Below, one piece after another: positions 1-11,494 of a stretch of 64,000 nucleotides of DNA. The stretch's first letter is position 1, and every line of letters begins with the position of its first letter. The stretch is from contig NC_088873.1 of assembly GCF_032884065.1 (NCBI RefSeq), forward strand, positions 1,302,001 to 1,366,000, given 5' to 3'. The position numbers and the translations under genes are program-made. Source of the stretch: Artemia franciscana. Its lineage: Eukaryota; Arthropoda; Branchiopoda; Anostraca; Artemiidae. A model generated the notes under the pieces. That model was not told where the DNA came from. It saw only the letters and a list, made by a program, of their open reading frames with translations, and did not search any database.

Positions 1-80
1 TCGTAGTGCAGAAAATGTCCCACCCAGTTTCATCAGCTGCAAAGAGACCTTCGCAGTCTTCACTGCTTGACTTGAATACC
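1..80 (-). CDS. Candidate partial exon at the window edge, unknown protein
   Basis: On the minus strand a good acceptor (a pyrimidine-containing tract ending in CTCACTAG) precedes 80 bases running off the window edge. Two of the three frames are open across it. One frame contains SSSEDCEGLFAADETGW; the other contains SSQAVKTAKVSLQLMKLG and matches the phase left by the PAN-domain exon at 10932-11181. Neither is a family I recognise, and 80 open bases can occur by chance. The call rests on the splice signal only. Confidence 0.25.
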
Positions 81-3000
81 CTAGTGAGATACAAACGAAA
101 GGTCTAAAAGGCTCACATCTCTAGAACATCGACTAGTTTCAAGTACGTTTGCTTACATGCAATATAAAAGTTATAATGCAGGTGGCACTCGTCACTCTTG
201 ACATTGGTGTGAAGGATGGTCTTCTCAAGGATCTCAGCTGTGATGAATAAGTCCAATGTCTTTTCAGGGAGTTTTCAGGTCTTTGTGTCCTTTGAGACCA
301 GAAAATTGTATAACAAGATTACAGGCTCTCGTGTCTGCTCTATAAGAAGTAACTGGCTTGTTCGTAGCATTGCTCCGGAAAATTAGCTGTTTCATAGGAG
401 ACATATTCTAGCTATAATTTATCTTTTCCAGCTCTCAAAACCAAAGAAAATCGGAATAGCCCATAGAAATAAATTAAAAAGGGCGTAGTGAAAACTAAAA
501 TCTTGTCCTTTCAAATATAAGACACTTAAATAAGTTGAAATAAAACTAATTATTCTCTAAAAAGCTCGTAAAAACTAAAGTTGATTTTACTGCTAAACCA
601 CAAAAAGTTACACAAAATGTATGGTGGGGTCTATCCGGCACCAGAGAACTGTATCTACGTACCTGTAGGCGATTTCGAGATGTTCTTTTACTGAGGTTTA
701 GTACTCAACTGGCCAAAAGAATATACGAGACTTCAGCCTCCTAGTATAACCCATTACAACGAAATGGACGAAAAAACTTAGCACTAGCGTCTGAGAGACC
801 CAACCTTGTTAGTTAAGGGTTGAACTTTTGAATTGAATTCTTATAACATGACACTGTTATCTAACCATATCTAATGTGATTTGGGATTTTGAAAAAAGTG
901 AGGTGAACTAACAAAAAATACCTTTTTGCCATGGTTGTTTCGAAAGATTGTCGCTAAGTTTGAAATAACCAGGCATGAAATATTAAAATTTTGATCTATA
1001 ACTAATTTAAGTACACTTGAACAGACGATGTGCGTGCCGTGGCGCAAGCCAAAACACGTAAACTGTAGCACCTAAAATCGCTGTGTAGCACCCAAAATTG
1101 GAGATCTTTAGTACTTTGGGAACTGACCGTTGTGGCAACTCTGCAACCGTTGTGGCAACTCTTCATGGTATCTCAAATAAGTTTGATAAAGAAAAGAGAT
1201 ATTACTGATATAATATCATCTCTCCTCCCCCCTCCATCACAGAATCGGCTACCCCCCTTGACAAGATGCTACTTATGCCCATGGATAAGCCACCCCCTTT
1301 TCAGGTAGTGATGGGCCTATTGACAACGCTCTTTGTAGCCTTTGATAGGCCACAAAGTACTAAGAATGTAGAGCCTTTAGTATAAATTTTAGACATTAAT
1401 TTTATTTGATTGCAATTGCAATAATGACATTTAATAGAGTATTCTGAAACAATGACATTTAATAGGATAATTTGAAATAATGACATTTAATAGGGTATAG
1501 AATATAGAAACTGAAATATAAAAATAGAAAATATAAAGATTATATGAGAGTCTTGCGACAAAACAAATCCTCCACAGGCAACGAAATAATAAAAAAGAGC
1601 TAATTATATTTTTAAGATGCAAAGTAACTGTTGGGAACAATACTACATTTTTGGTATATAGAAAACTCTGTACCCGCAACTTGATGCCCAGGTGAAGAGT
1701 ATGGTATAAATGACATAAAAATTGTGCAGAAGTTTGCCACTCCAGATAAAGTCTAAAGTTGGCTTTGATACATGAGAGGCTGTTAGAATTTCATCGTTTC
1801 GAAGTTTCTTTTTCTTTGTTTATATTTTATTGCTCAGGTTGTTCATGTATTTTATAATTGATTATCGATCAATTATCATTATTATTTATAGGCTTATAGA
1901 TACTATCCACAGGCCATTCCCTTTACATCTGACGGTCAAGATCATCAAGGATGCCTGCTTTTGCCTCCTCAAATAGGTAGCTGTTATCAATTTTGATTTA
2001 TTCATGGTAAAAGGATGAATCCTCAGGCTGAAATTCTTTGGACTTTTTTCTTCTTGGGCCATTGCCAAAAGTTTTTCTTAGCAATTTATATTGCATCCAT
2101 TAAACTGTGTCCAGTCTACTAAAGTTTAAAATGGATGAAAGCCAAACTACACAGATATAAACAGCTACAAGCTACGAAAAAAGATAGCAGATAATTCATT
2201 TTCTCTTATACTACGAGCCACTACTAATCCTAGTATTAGTTAGCTCGAGGATGACAGCTCAATTGCGGTCTTTCAAAAAGCGCCAAGTAGTTTTTTTATG
2301 TGATATTTGTAGTATACCTCATTAAATAAATACTCCTCAAAAATTTTTAAAACTAATTATAAATATAAAATAACAAATTATATATATAAAAAAATTTATG
2401 CGCGAAACATGCTTAAAGCCTTTGCATCAAATGCACCAGACCTGGCAAAAAGATCTTGATTAATTCGTCTACGGTTTGGTGGATGTTTGAACTTCAACTA
2501 AAAAACGTAAACTGGAAAGAGGTCAGTTCAAATCCATCAAAACATTTCGTTAATAAAATGCATTCTGAATTAAAGAAGCGAACAAACAAAGAAGAAGGAA
2601 GGAAGGATTTTTTTTTATTCTAAAGCAGCGAGAATCAGGTTTTTCCTTTTAAAACAAAATGCTAGGCGTGTATATTAATGACATCATAGGACTAAAAAAA
2701 CATACAGGTAAGAAAGAAGAAATGCGGGCCAAGTCATGAATTCTCGGTCAACCACCTTCTCACCATCTCTATTTCGTATTCCAAACATTGCTCATTCTTT
2801 GGCAAAATATTCAAATGATGCAACTATTCGACAAGCGCAGGTGGGGTATTGACAGTTGATAAAACTGTGAAAAATATTAAGAACAGAATGGCTAGATTGC
2901 AAGGCGTTATACTGTTTGTTTCCTGTATACTAGGAAACATATTCTATTTTCCTTTGCAATTTCAAAAGAAAGCAGTTAACTTTTACCATTTTGAAATTAC

Positions 3001-3323
3001 CATTATGGATGCAGCAGTCAATACTCCCTCCCTAACTAAGACTTGTGGTTACATTCTTGATATTGCATTTTAATTATTGGGCTTGTATCAAGGACACCGC
3101 CAGAATATTTTTGTGGGGAGGGATAAATTTCTATACGGGACAGTTTTCCAATGAATAGCTGAGATAATATCAATTAAAACGCTTCAGATATCTTAATAGG
3201 TCTTCACTAAAACGAGAATTATTGGATTCTAAATAAACCTGATGACAACAAGGTGGCAGGCCCAGGGGTCAAAGTGAAATTTCGAATATTTTCTTTTTAA
3301 TATGAGGAGGCATTGCACCATGG
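81..3323. other. Non-coding AT-rich stretch
   Basis: I see no supported gene here. Short open frames lack splice signals or protein-like composition. The stretch holds the 28 bp tandem repeat listed separately and a short 19 bp duplication around 1128-1165. A weak exon-like frame at about 2735-2830 is discussed under rejected items. Confidence 0.5.
1421..1496. repeat. Short tandem repeat, about 28 bp x 3
   Basis: The core ATGACATTTAATAG occurs at 1424, 1452 and 1480, giving a 28-base period with a few substitutions between units. Confidence 0.65.
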
Positions 3324-3684
3324 ACTGGCGTAATTTTTCAAAATCCTGAGGGGGGGGGGCAAATTTTGAGCCATTTTTACCAAATTAAGAGAAAATGACA
3401 GTAACAAGTGAAAAATGAGTCACATATACTGTAAAGGCTAAGATTTACTGATGAAAACTGACTTGTTTCTCTGGATACTTGAATTATAAAGCCTTATCTT
3501 AATTTCGACAAGATTTTTTACAGAAACTAAATTTCAGCTGGGGGGTTAACAGAAGTCTGGTGGTGGTGGGGGGGTTTAACTGAAATCTGGGGGGGGGGGG
3601 GTAAACTGAAATCTGGGGGGGGGGGCAAACTTGGATCTGGAAGGGGCAGTTGCCACCCTGCCCCACAGCAAATTACGCCACTGA
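3324..3684. mobile_element. Non-autonomous TIR element (hAT-like), G-rich interior
   Basis: The ends are inverted: CTGGCGTAATTT near the left end and AAATTACGCCACTG at the right. The flanks carry a nearly perfect 8-base duplication (CACCATGG at 3316-3323 and CACGATGG at 3685-3692). An 8 bp target duplication with short TIRs suits hAT-type non-autonomous elements; that class is inferred. There is no coding capacity. The interior has a degenerate repeat with long G runs (3535-3640) containing AACTGAAATCTGGGGG twice. The single mismatch in the duplication suggests an old insertion. Confidence 0.55.
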
Positions 3685-3689
3685 CACGA

Positions 3690-4830
3690 TGGTGGCATAT
3701 TTAGCTTACATGATAAGCTTTCTTCCCAATGTTCCCAAACTTCAGAATTTCTGGTTCAAAATTGTGTGTACTGTATTGTCAAGTTCTTAGGTATATTTCA
3801 TTTGTGCATTTTTGTTGGAAATATTCAAATGTAGATTCTGTAACTTAACCCTGATGCTGAGTTGGGAAGTAGCCTGTTGAAACCGAACATACCCTAATTT
3901 GAATGAACAAAGACCTTCAAACACATTAATAAGAAAATACTAGCATGTATTTGATATATGTGATGGATTGTAAGGAAAATGGTTTAGATTTGAGACATTT
4001 TTGCCAGAACCGGAGTTAGGTTTTTCCTCAGTGCGGAGGGGGCAAATGCAGACTTTGCCATTCCGCCCGGAGCGTTTACCCCTATAGCCCCCCCTAGATC
4101 CAGCCCTGATTTTTGCTTCCGTTTTTTCTCCCCTATGAACAACTTGCTCAGAAACAAAAGCGTTTTCAACCAAAACATGGCACAAGCAAAGTGGATGGAA
4201 CACGTCAAATTTCCTCATAAAAAGCGCAAATTGAAAACGCCTCATGAGTGTTATTAATTAAAAAAAAAAAATCGAGGGGAATAAAAAGCGAAGTTGAAAC
4301 TTAAAACAAAAAACATCACCACTTCCCAGCTTATCTAACATATGTCAATAAAACTAGTTCAAATAAATCAACTGGTGATATTTCCCTATGTTTGCTGGAT
4401 TGCAAGAAACTAGCGCTTTACTGAAAACACAAAAGCCAAGTATAAAAAAACAAAATACTGATTTAGGAGTCAAAAGTAAATACGTAGCCTCACAAGAATA
4501 AATTAATCTATAGCACTTTTTACAGTCTTGCAGGAGCTGTTATATCAGTAACTTTCAGCATACTATTAAGATTATCTTAAAATTTAGGAATAAAAATAAT
4601 GTGTTTTAAGTCACATTGCTCGCTAAGCCCACACTAAACTAAAATTCCATTAAAAAAAACTATCTGGGGTTTGAGCAAGCTCAAAATTGTGTTGGAAAAT
4701 CTTTACATCGTAAATTAAAGTAATTATAACTAATCGTATGTAAGTTTGGGTGTTCATATTTAAACTTTTTTTTATAGTAAAAGTGACTCTTTGATACTTA
4801 GTGGTAGAAAGATAATGACTGTCTCTCAAC
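3690..4830. other. Non-coding stretch
   Basis: No supported gene. Two overlapping minus-strand frames at about 3940-4245 are open but compositionally poor and have no recognisable domain. The rest is AT-rich with A tracts. Confidence 0.5.
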
Positions 4831-4859
4831 CTGCATTACAGACAAGGATGCAGGCATGC

Positions 4860-5105
4860 AGGACTTTCATAAAAAATAAACTTTTTATTTGGTAATTTAT
4901 ATAAAATGCCAGGAAATGCTGGGAAAGTGGGAAATTTGGAAGAAGGGCCAGGGCAAGGCGCCTCCCCTCTGAGCATGTCCCTGCAGCAAAGTAAAAGGGA
5001 TAATGCTAGAAAAAACCTGACATGTGAGGGGATCAAACCCCAAACCTTCTGGTAACTAGCTAAAGCTGTTACCCGTAGACCAAGACAGCTATACACTGTA
5101 ATAAT
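4860..5105 (-). mobile_element. tRNA-derived SINE-like unit
   Basis: Read on the minus strand, TAGCTGTCTTGG (5091-5080) fits a tRNA A box and GGTTTGATCCC (5038-5028) fits a B box. Their spacing is that of a tRNA gene, so an internal RNA polymerase III promoter is plausible. A cloverleaf is not convincing, and the sequence continues about 170 bases beyond the tRNA-like head into an AT-rich tail, as SINEs do. Outer borders are approximate and I found no target duplication. Confidence 0.45.
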
Positions 5106-5353
5106 AACGAAAATGTAGGGAAGAGGCAAAGCTTTTTTTTCCAATTTCTCGAAATTAAAATCTAAAAAGAATGTTTCTGAAAAACCGACGAGGGGCATTT
5201 TTGTCTCTGTTTCGATTTTTTTTTTTTAACGGAGACACCAAAAGAATTTTTTTTTTCAAAATCTGGGCTATTGGCACCCCTGTAGCCACCAGCAAGTTTT
5301 TGGAAAGCATAACATTTCAGAAACGATTGGTTCACCCAGTCCAGAATTCCATT

Positions 5354-5479
5354 ACGGAAGGGGGTTGGGGACCGTAGTCTAACATCAGATTTCGACGGAA
5401 GGGGGTTGGGGACCGTAGTCTATCCTCAGATTTTGACGGAAGGGGGTTGGGGACCGTAGTCTAACATCAGATTTCGACG
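5354..5479. repeat. Tandem repeat, 41 bp x 3
   Basis: Units start at 5354, 5395 and 5436 with ACGGAAGGGGGTTGGGG. The first and third units are nearly identical; the second has a few changes (TATCCTC for TAACATC). No coding function is seen. Confidence 0.85.
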
Positions 5480-7800
5480 GCTTTTCCTAAAGTTTTTTAT
5501 GTTTCGCGTCTAATTCACCTATTCGTTTCTTTAGAGTTTTGCCCTTTCCTCAATATTTGTTGTTATTTTACTCGAGTGCCAAATGTTTGTTGATAAAATA
5601 CCACATTAACTAAATTAATACTAGTATATCGTTATAAAAGAAAAAATTAGACGCCTAAAAGTAGTCAAGCTTGAAAAGTTGAAGCAATGAATTTTGAATA
5701 TTATTCTGACTTGTATCATGCATTCCAAGCCTTCATCATTGTCATGGTCTGACACATTGGCGATAGTATTTCATAGACCACATGAAGATAACATGACATT
5801 AAAACTTGATAATGATCTTTAACGGTAATAATAAAGAAAAATATCACGAATATTTCTTTCTATTCTTTTCATGTTTTTCATTTTATTTGGGTTAAGAGGG
5901 AAAGGGAACAAACTATCCGTGTCAGTACTCAGTAGCTTGTAACTGAATGGCATCAATAAAAAGTAGTAAACACCCCGAGGACACATCATATTTAAAGTTT
6001 TATAGATCATGCAATTCGGATGTATTTTTGGTCACTAGAGGGAGGAGGTAGCAAAGTATAAAATTTTTTATTTTTTCCTTCTTGGATCTTCTTTCCATGC
6101 CAAAAATACTATTTTTCTGGTTAGCATGAGTAAAATATGTGGGGTAACTCGAGATAATTTTTTTAAACCTCGAGATGTTGAGAGACGGCCTAACGAAAAA
6201 AGGGAGTGGTTTCTTTATGAAACCGTGCTCTGCTGATAAGCGCCTGGGTTAATCAAATTTGTGCGCATCAATTGCTTAATTATCCGTCTTAACAGAACAG
6301 GTCAATTGAACTTTGAACAACAATAACAAGAGAGGGATAGTAGACAGCTGAGTGGAGAGTGAGTTAGAGAGTGGATTTTTAGTAAAGTAAGCTTGTTTTT
6401 CCTTTGTGTAGTTTAGGGCACCAATTCACAAAATATTAGATTTTTAAAATTTAAGGGGTAATTATTCCTCCCTTTCAGTTGATGTCGCTGGCTTAGATAA
6501 TAAAGCTTCATGCCCATCAATGAAGTTAGGACGATATGTTTATTCAGTTTCAAGGTAATGCATTTATTACTGAAATTGATCTCTTACGATTATGATGTAT
6601 CCATCTTTGAACTTATTATGATACAAATAAACATTTCCAGAATCATATACCAGGAGCCTACAAAAAATTATAGCCTGAAGGTAGGCTATCTCGTATTGTA
6701 AGTGAGACACATCTTCATCAAACGGGAATTATACAAAAAATCGTAGATGCTGGAGGAACGATTTCAGAAATCGCAACTTTTTTGCAAGACCGCAAGCCTT
6801 TTATGTGCCTGATTAACAATTAATAAGTCAGCCTTTTTTTTATTGACAAACTAGCTTTAAAAAATAGTGAACAATTTCTGCCAAAATGATTCTGTAAAAA
6901 AGAGAAGCTATTTCATAATATATCTTGGGACTCTTTTATTTTAGGTTTGGCTCTATTTTGTCGTTGGTAAAAAACGGGCAGCCCAAGAGTTTAAAAATAC
7001 CTTATATGACAGACAGCTGACATGAAATTCCTATATTTTATATATTTTTTACACTCCTGTGGTATTTCTTACCCTTCCCCCGTTTTCCCAGAAAATAAAA
7101 ATCCCACCACCTCTCCTCTCAGTTGCACAAATAATTCCAAAAAAAATAATAATATTAACATTTACAAAAAAAAAACTAAATGCCACCTACACTTTAATTT
7201 GCTTAAAAATAGTAGCCGAAGAATGGTCTTCGCATTATTGTAATACTACTTCTAAGCCACATAAAAAAGAAATACTGTCCCGCAGAGAGAACGTTCTCCC
7301 GTTACAGGAAGTCCCCGCTTACGGTGGCCACTTTCAACATAAAATAACAAACTTTCTTTAATTCGACGAAGAGGCCACTAAAAAAAAAAAAACATTTATT
7401 AACTATTCTACTTATCCCCACCCCCAAAACGATCAGTATCATTTCAGCTTATTTTTGCTTTACATAAAATAAACACTATTATATACGAATCAAATAAGCT
7501 GAATTGACGACATTATCCCATTTTTAATTACCCCCAGGCCTCATAACAGGGATATGAAAAAAACCGCTGCTGGACAAGGAATGCAAATACGACTAAATCT
7601 AGAAAAATTAGACAAAACCTTGGCAACATTGATTTTTAGTGTTTTCCCTTCGCTTACTAACCGTTCCCAATCCAACCCTCTACCCAACAATCCTTTTAAA
7701 AACCAAAAAACCTACTAATACTTTTCTTAGCCTTTGTCATATGAGCAGGAAATTAAGTTCAAGTTGTTTTGTGGAGAAAATTAAAAAAGAAATGTCTTAC
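5480..7800. other. Non-coding AT-rich stretch
   Basis: No supported gene. Open frames at 7022-7361 and 7639-7845 are low-complexity, Lys/Asn/Ser-rich readings of A-rich DNA without splice signals or a domain. Confidence 0.5.
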
Positions 7801-7806
7801 TTTTCT

Positions 7807-8515
7807 CCGAGCAAAGCTCGGTGTCTTAGCACTTGCTACTTATGAGAAGAATTATGGGACTTATGACTTATGAGAAGAATTATGAGACTTATGACTTATG
7901 AGAAGATTTATGAGAAGAAGACTTATGAGAAGAATTATGACACCGAGCAAAGCTCGGTGTCATAGCACTTGCTACTTATGAGAAGAATTATGAGACTTAT
8001 GACTTATGAGAAGATTTATGAGAAGAAGACTTATGAGAAGAATTATGACACCGAGCAAAGCTCGGTGTCATAGCACTTGCTACTTATGAGAAGAATTATG
8101 AGACTTATGACTTATGAGAAGAATTATGAGACTTATGACTTATGAGAAGATTTATGAGAAGAAGACTTGTGAGAAGAATTATGAGACTTATGACTTATGA
8201 GAAGATTTATGAGAAGAATTATGACACCGAGCAAAGCTCGGTGTCATAGCACTTGCTACTTATGAGAAGAATTATGAGACTTATGACTTATGAGAAGATT
8301 TATGAGAAGAAGACTTGTGAGAAGAATTATGACACCGAGCAAAGCTCGGTGTCATAGCACTTGCTACTTATGAGAAGAATTATGAGACTTATGACTTATG
8401 AGAAGAATTATGAGACTTATGACTTATGAGAAGATTTATGAGAAGAAGACTTATGAGAAGAATTATGACACCGAGCAAAGCTCGGTGTCTTAGCACTTGC
8501 TACTTATGAGAAGAA
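7807..8515. repeat. Minisatellite carrying a perfect hairpin palindrome
   Basis: Higher-order tandem array. Each major unit contains the inverted repeat GACACCGAGC / GCTCGGTGTC with a 3-base AAA loop, complete at 7939, 8047, 8223, 8331 and 8467, with a partial one at 7807. Between palindromes are varying numbers of a short sub-unit built on CTTATGAGAAGAATTATGAGA. Palindrome spacing is therefore 108, 176, 108 and 136 bases; 136 minus 108 is one 28-base sub-unit. The palindrome is better conserved than the filler between copies. The array abuts the repeat at 8610-9400 and may belong to the same element. Confidence 0.9.
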
Positions 8516-8609
8516 TTGAAGCCTCTTCGATTTATTAACGATTTTACTAATTATTGCCCCCTCTTAAGATGTTTAAAATAATGTTTCTACTTAACTTTGC
8601 TTTTTATGG

Positions 8610-9400
8610 CACTTGGTAGTAACCAAGTGACATATAACGATCGCAAATTCTGTCGGTCTGTCGTTCGATCTATCTGTCGGTCTGTCTGTCCCGGTTTTAC
8701 TAGTTTAGGCACTTCCATATAAGCTAGGACGATGAAATTTGGCGGGAGTATCAGGGACCAGATAAGATTAAATTCTATATAGTTTTATCCCCGATTCGAC
8801 CATCTAGATGGGGGGGGGGGGGGGTAATTCGGAAAAATTAGAAAAAATGAGGTATTTTTGACTTACGAACGGGTGATAGGATCTTAATGAAATTTGATAT
8901 TTAGAAGGATATTGTGTCTCAGAGCTCTTATCTTGAATCCCGAACGGATCCGGTGACATTGTGGGGAGTTGGAGGGATCGGGATGAAACTTGATGGGAAA
9001 AATAAGCACAAGTCCTGGATAAGTGATTGACATAACCAGAACGAATCTGTTCTCTTTGGAGGAGCTGGAGAGGGGGGGTAATTCGGAGAAAATAAAAAAA
9101 TGAGGTACTTTTAACTTACGAAGGAGTCATCGGATCTTAATGAAATTTCATATCTAGAAGGATATCGTAACTCTGATCTCTTATTTTAAATCCCAACTGG
9201 ATCCAGTGTCATTGGGGGGGGGGGGTTCGGGCGGGGGAAACCGGAAATCTTGGAAAAGGCTTGGAGTGGAGAGATCAAAATGAAACTTGGTGGGAAGAAT
9301 AAGCACAAGTCCAAGATATGTGGCTTACATAACCGGACCAGACCGGTATTTTTCACGGGGGCATCTTCCGTGGGGGTGGGGGGCAAATAACTAGAATCAA
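8610..9400. mobile_element. Dispersed-type repeat with two diverged ~250 bp blocks
   Basis: It starts with a perfect inverted repeat (CACTTGGT, loop AGTA, ACCAAGTG, 8610-8629), then a short TCTGTCGG-type tandem (8650-8690), then two diverged direct blocks, about 8815-9060 and 9070-9340. Both blocks run GGTAATTCGGA, ATGAGGTA, ACTTACGAA, GGATCTTAATGAAATTT, AGAAGGATAT, ATAAGCACAAGTCC in the same order. G tracts mark the block borders. There is no coding capacity. A hairpin, a neighbouring satellite and tandem body blocks would suit a Helitron/Helentron-type non-autonomous element, but that class is only an inference. Confidence 0.5.
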
Positions 9401-10020
9401 TATACATACAGCCCCACTATGCTTGACCCCCAAACCCTAAGGTGCAAATATATATAGCGCAAACTATATATATCCTATCTATCTCCCAAGCGTCACAGTT
9501 GTTTCGACCCGCCTACCTGTAAATTGAATCAACTTGGATGGGTTCTGAATAATGGACAAGTACCAATAGAATTTCAAAATTGCAAAATGATAATAAATGT
9601 TAGATTATTTGTTTGAAATTTTCCGTCACTAAAACTCCTACGCCCAGGGTAAGTTCCCTCTCCGTCCCCTCTAAAACCGCCTCCGTCCTTCATACAGAAT
9701 AATTTTCGGTTCGTTTCAAGCATTAATGTCGCACAAACATTTATCAAAATAGGCTTATGTTAGTTTAACATATGTGTAATCTTTAACTGTGTTATAGAAC
9801 CCTCATTATAAAAGCTATTTACAATCAGTAGGTCTCTCCTTATCGTTCCATCATTTCTTAAGCTAGGAATCATAACGTCATAGGAGTTGCAGTCAGACTG
9901 AAAAACTGACCTTATTTCAATCCAATGTATATACAAAGGAATAAAACTATTCAGTATACCAGGGGGCTGCTCTTCCCTCAACCCTCATTTTTAATGCTAA
10001 AGTCTGCCCCCCCCCCCTAA

Positions 10021-10124
10021 CAGAGGCGTAGCTCCAGCATTTTCTATTGGAGATAAGTCAAGGGGCAGGGGCTATATAACAATTTTTTTGGGGGACGGTT
10101 CCCCCTCCCGAAACGACGCCACTG
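10021..10124. mobile_element. Short TIR element (about 104 bp)
   Basis: Begins CAGAGGCGTAGCT and ends with the inverse of CAGTGGCGTCGTT, the same type of terminal sequence as the element at 3324-3684. The interior is non-coding. No clear target duplication is visible, so the borders rest on the inverted ends alone. Confidence 0.4.
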
Positions 10125-10291
10125 CCTCATATACATAAGAATTTCGGTAAATGCTGACCTAGCTGAGAAATAAACATACCTTTAGAGTCAGAATTAATAA
10201 TAATTTATTTAAACCCTCTATACATACATAAAATTCACTTAGAGGAGAACAATTTTTTTTAAATAATAATTAATTTATAATTGCCCCCTTT

Positions 10292-10500
10292 TGCATTCAG
10301 AATTGCATCCTGAATCCAAATATAACATTCATTTGTGTTGGAAATGAACTTTATCCCTACCTGCCTAATGTATAAATATATAGCCCCAATTGTATGTATA
10401 ACCTAACCTACATTTTTGCACATTTGGGGATGAGAGTGAAGTTCATTTCCAACGCAGATTAATGTTATATTTAGATTCAGAATGCAATTCTGACTCTAAA
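10292..10500. repeat. Foldback repeat with ~70 bp arms
   Basis: The left arm (10292-10358) and right arm (10429-10500) are inverse complements over roughly 70 bases with a handful of mismatches, separated by about 70 bases. The shared core is TTGGAAATGAACTT in the left arm, inverted in the right. TTAGAGTCAGAATT also occurs just outside at about 10183, suggesting the element reaches at least that far. Confidence 0.7.
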
Positions 10501-10931
10501 GCTAAGGTTATTTTATAGTTAGGCCAGTAATTTAAACTCCTCCATATTTACCATTATTTCCATTTATTCAAAGTTTTAATGTTGCTCTTTACCCTCAGTT
10601 GAAAAAACTTGTGTGTTTTTCCCTAAGGTATACCAACAAACTTTACCTTTCCCACTCCCTAATGTTCAATTACATGGTCTAGGCTACCCCGAATCGTACG
10701 TCAGGGAATTTCCCCTACTCGCAATGAATTTTCCATAGATAACTCTTTCCTTCAAATTGATTGAAATAAAAAGAAACAAATTCATCCGGAAAATCAGCGT
10801 ATGGAAATTTCATTGCATAGGCTATATACACTTCGGGTATATAGGCTATTTGAGAATGGAGAGTGGGAATGCACCACTAACCCCCAGTTTTGGAAGTTTA
10901 TAGTAGACTATAAGATATGCATTTGCATTAC

Positions 10932-11181
10932 CTGGTAAATCCTGTGAAGCATTGGCAAATAGAACACACAACCCTGTTTCGAAATTTAATGCTTTGCATG
11001 AAGGGTCATTTCTACAAGCTTCAATACAGTGGGATAATATTAACGTATCAGCTTTAGTATCTAAAACTGCTCCTGGAGCACTTAATACATATCCAGTTCT
11101 TAGCTCAAATAGCACATTTTCGGGATCACAATCATCTTGTGCTCCGGCAAGAGTGATCACCACTAGTAAGATGAAAATCAT
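10932..11181 (-). CDS. First coding exon of a secreted PAN/apple-domain protein
   Basis: The ATG at 11181 opens 83 codons up to a consensus donor (CCAG then GTAATG) at 10931-10930; the reading beyond the donor is intronic. The product starts with a signal peptide (about 15 residues, MIFILLVVITLAGAQ) and continues into a PAN/apple-type fold: acidic DDCDPE, then GYVLSAPGAVLDTK, then the cysteine cluster CIEACRNDPSCKALNFETG and a further Cys. This matches the N-terminal PAN module of insect and crustacean extracellular proteins, many of which carry further PAN repeats and a ZP domain and act in apical or cuticular matrix. Only the exon is seen. The exon ends in phase 1; I could not identify the next one at lower coordinates, so it may lie outside the window. 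Confidence 0.8.
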
Positions 11182-11494
11182 AGTTGATACTGAGCTGAAA
11201 TTGTGGAACGTCTGTCACCCGATGACGATTTCTTGTCAAGAGTTTGAGCACAAATGCGGGTCAACGACATTCGAAAAGACGATCCTTTATTTATGCCTGG
11301 GTTGTGAAGAAGTTAGAGGAAACGAGACCCGGAGATGTGCCGTTTGACTTAATTAAAGGCGGAAAAAGTGTTGACAATTGGGATAACTGATTAGGTATTA
11401 GGTGCGAATAATTAGTCTCCAACATTTTCAGGTTCTCTACTAGGCGCTTGGAGCCAACAGGGGTGTAACGAGGAGTCTCATAAGACTGAGAAAA

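Noticed and set aside
2735-2830. Possible small exon starting MNSRSTTFSPSLF and ending near a GT
   Set aside because: Only about 33 codons, weak donor (GTGGGG), no acceptor or promoter context and no recognisable family.
3940-4245. Two overlapping minus-strand open frames
   Set aside because: Different frames of the same DNA with no domain; composition reflects a local GC-richer patch, probably repeat-derived.
7944-8489. CRISPR-like regularly spaced palindromes
   Set aside because: The spacers are themselves the same repeat sub-units, not unique sequences, and the genome is eukaryotic; this is a minisatellite.
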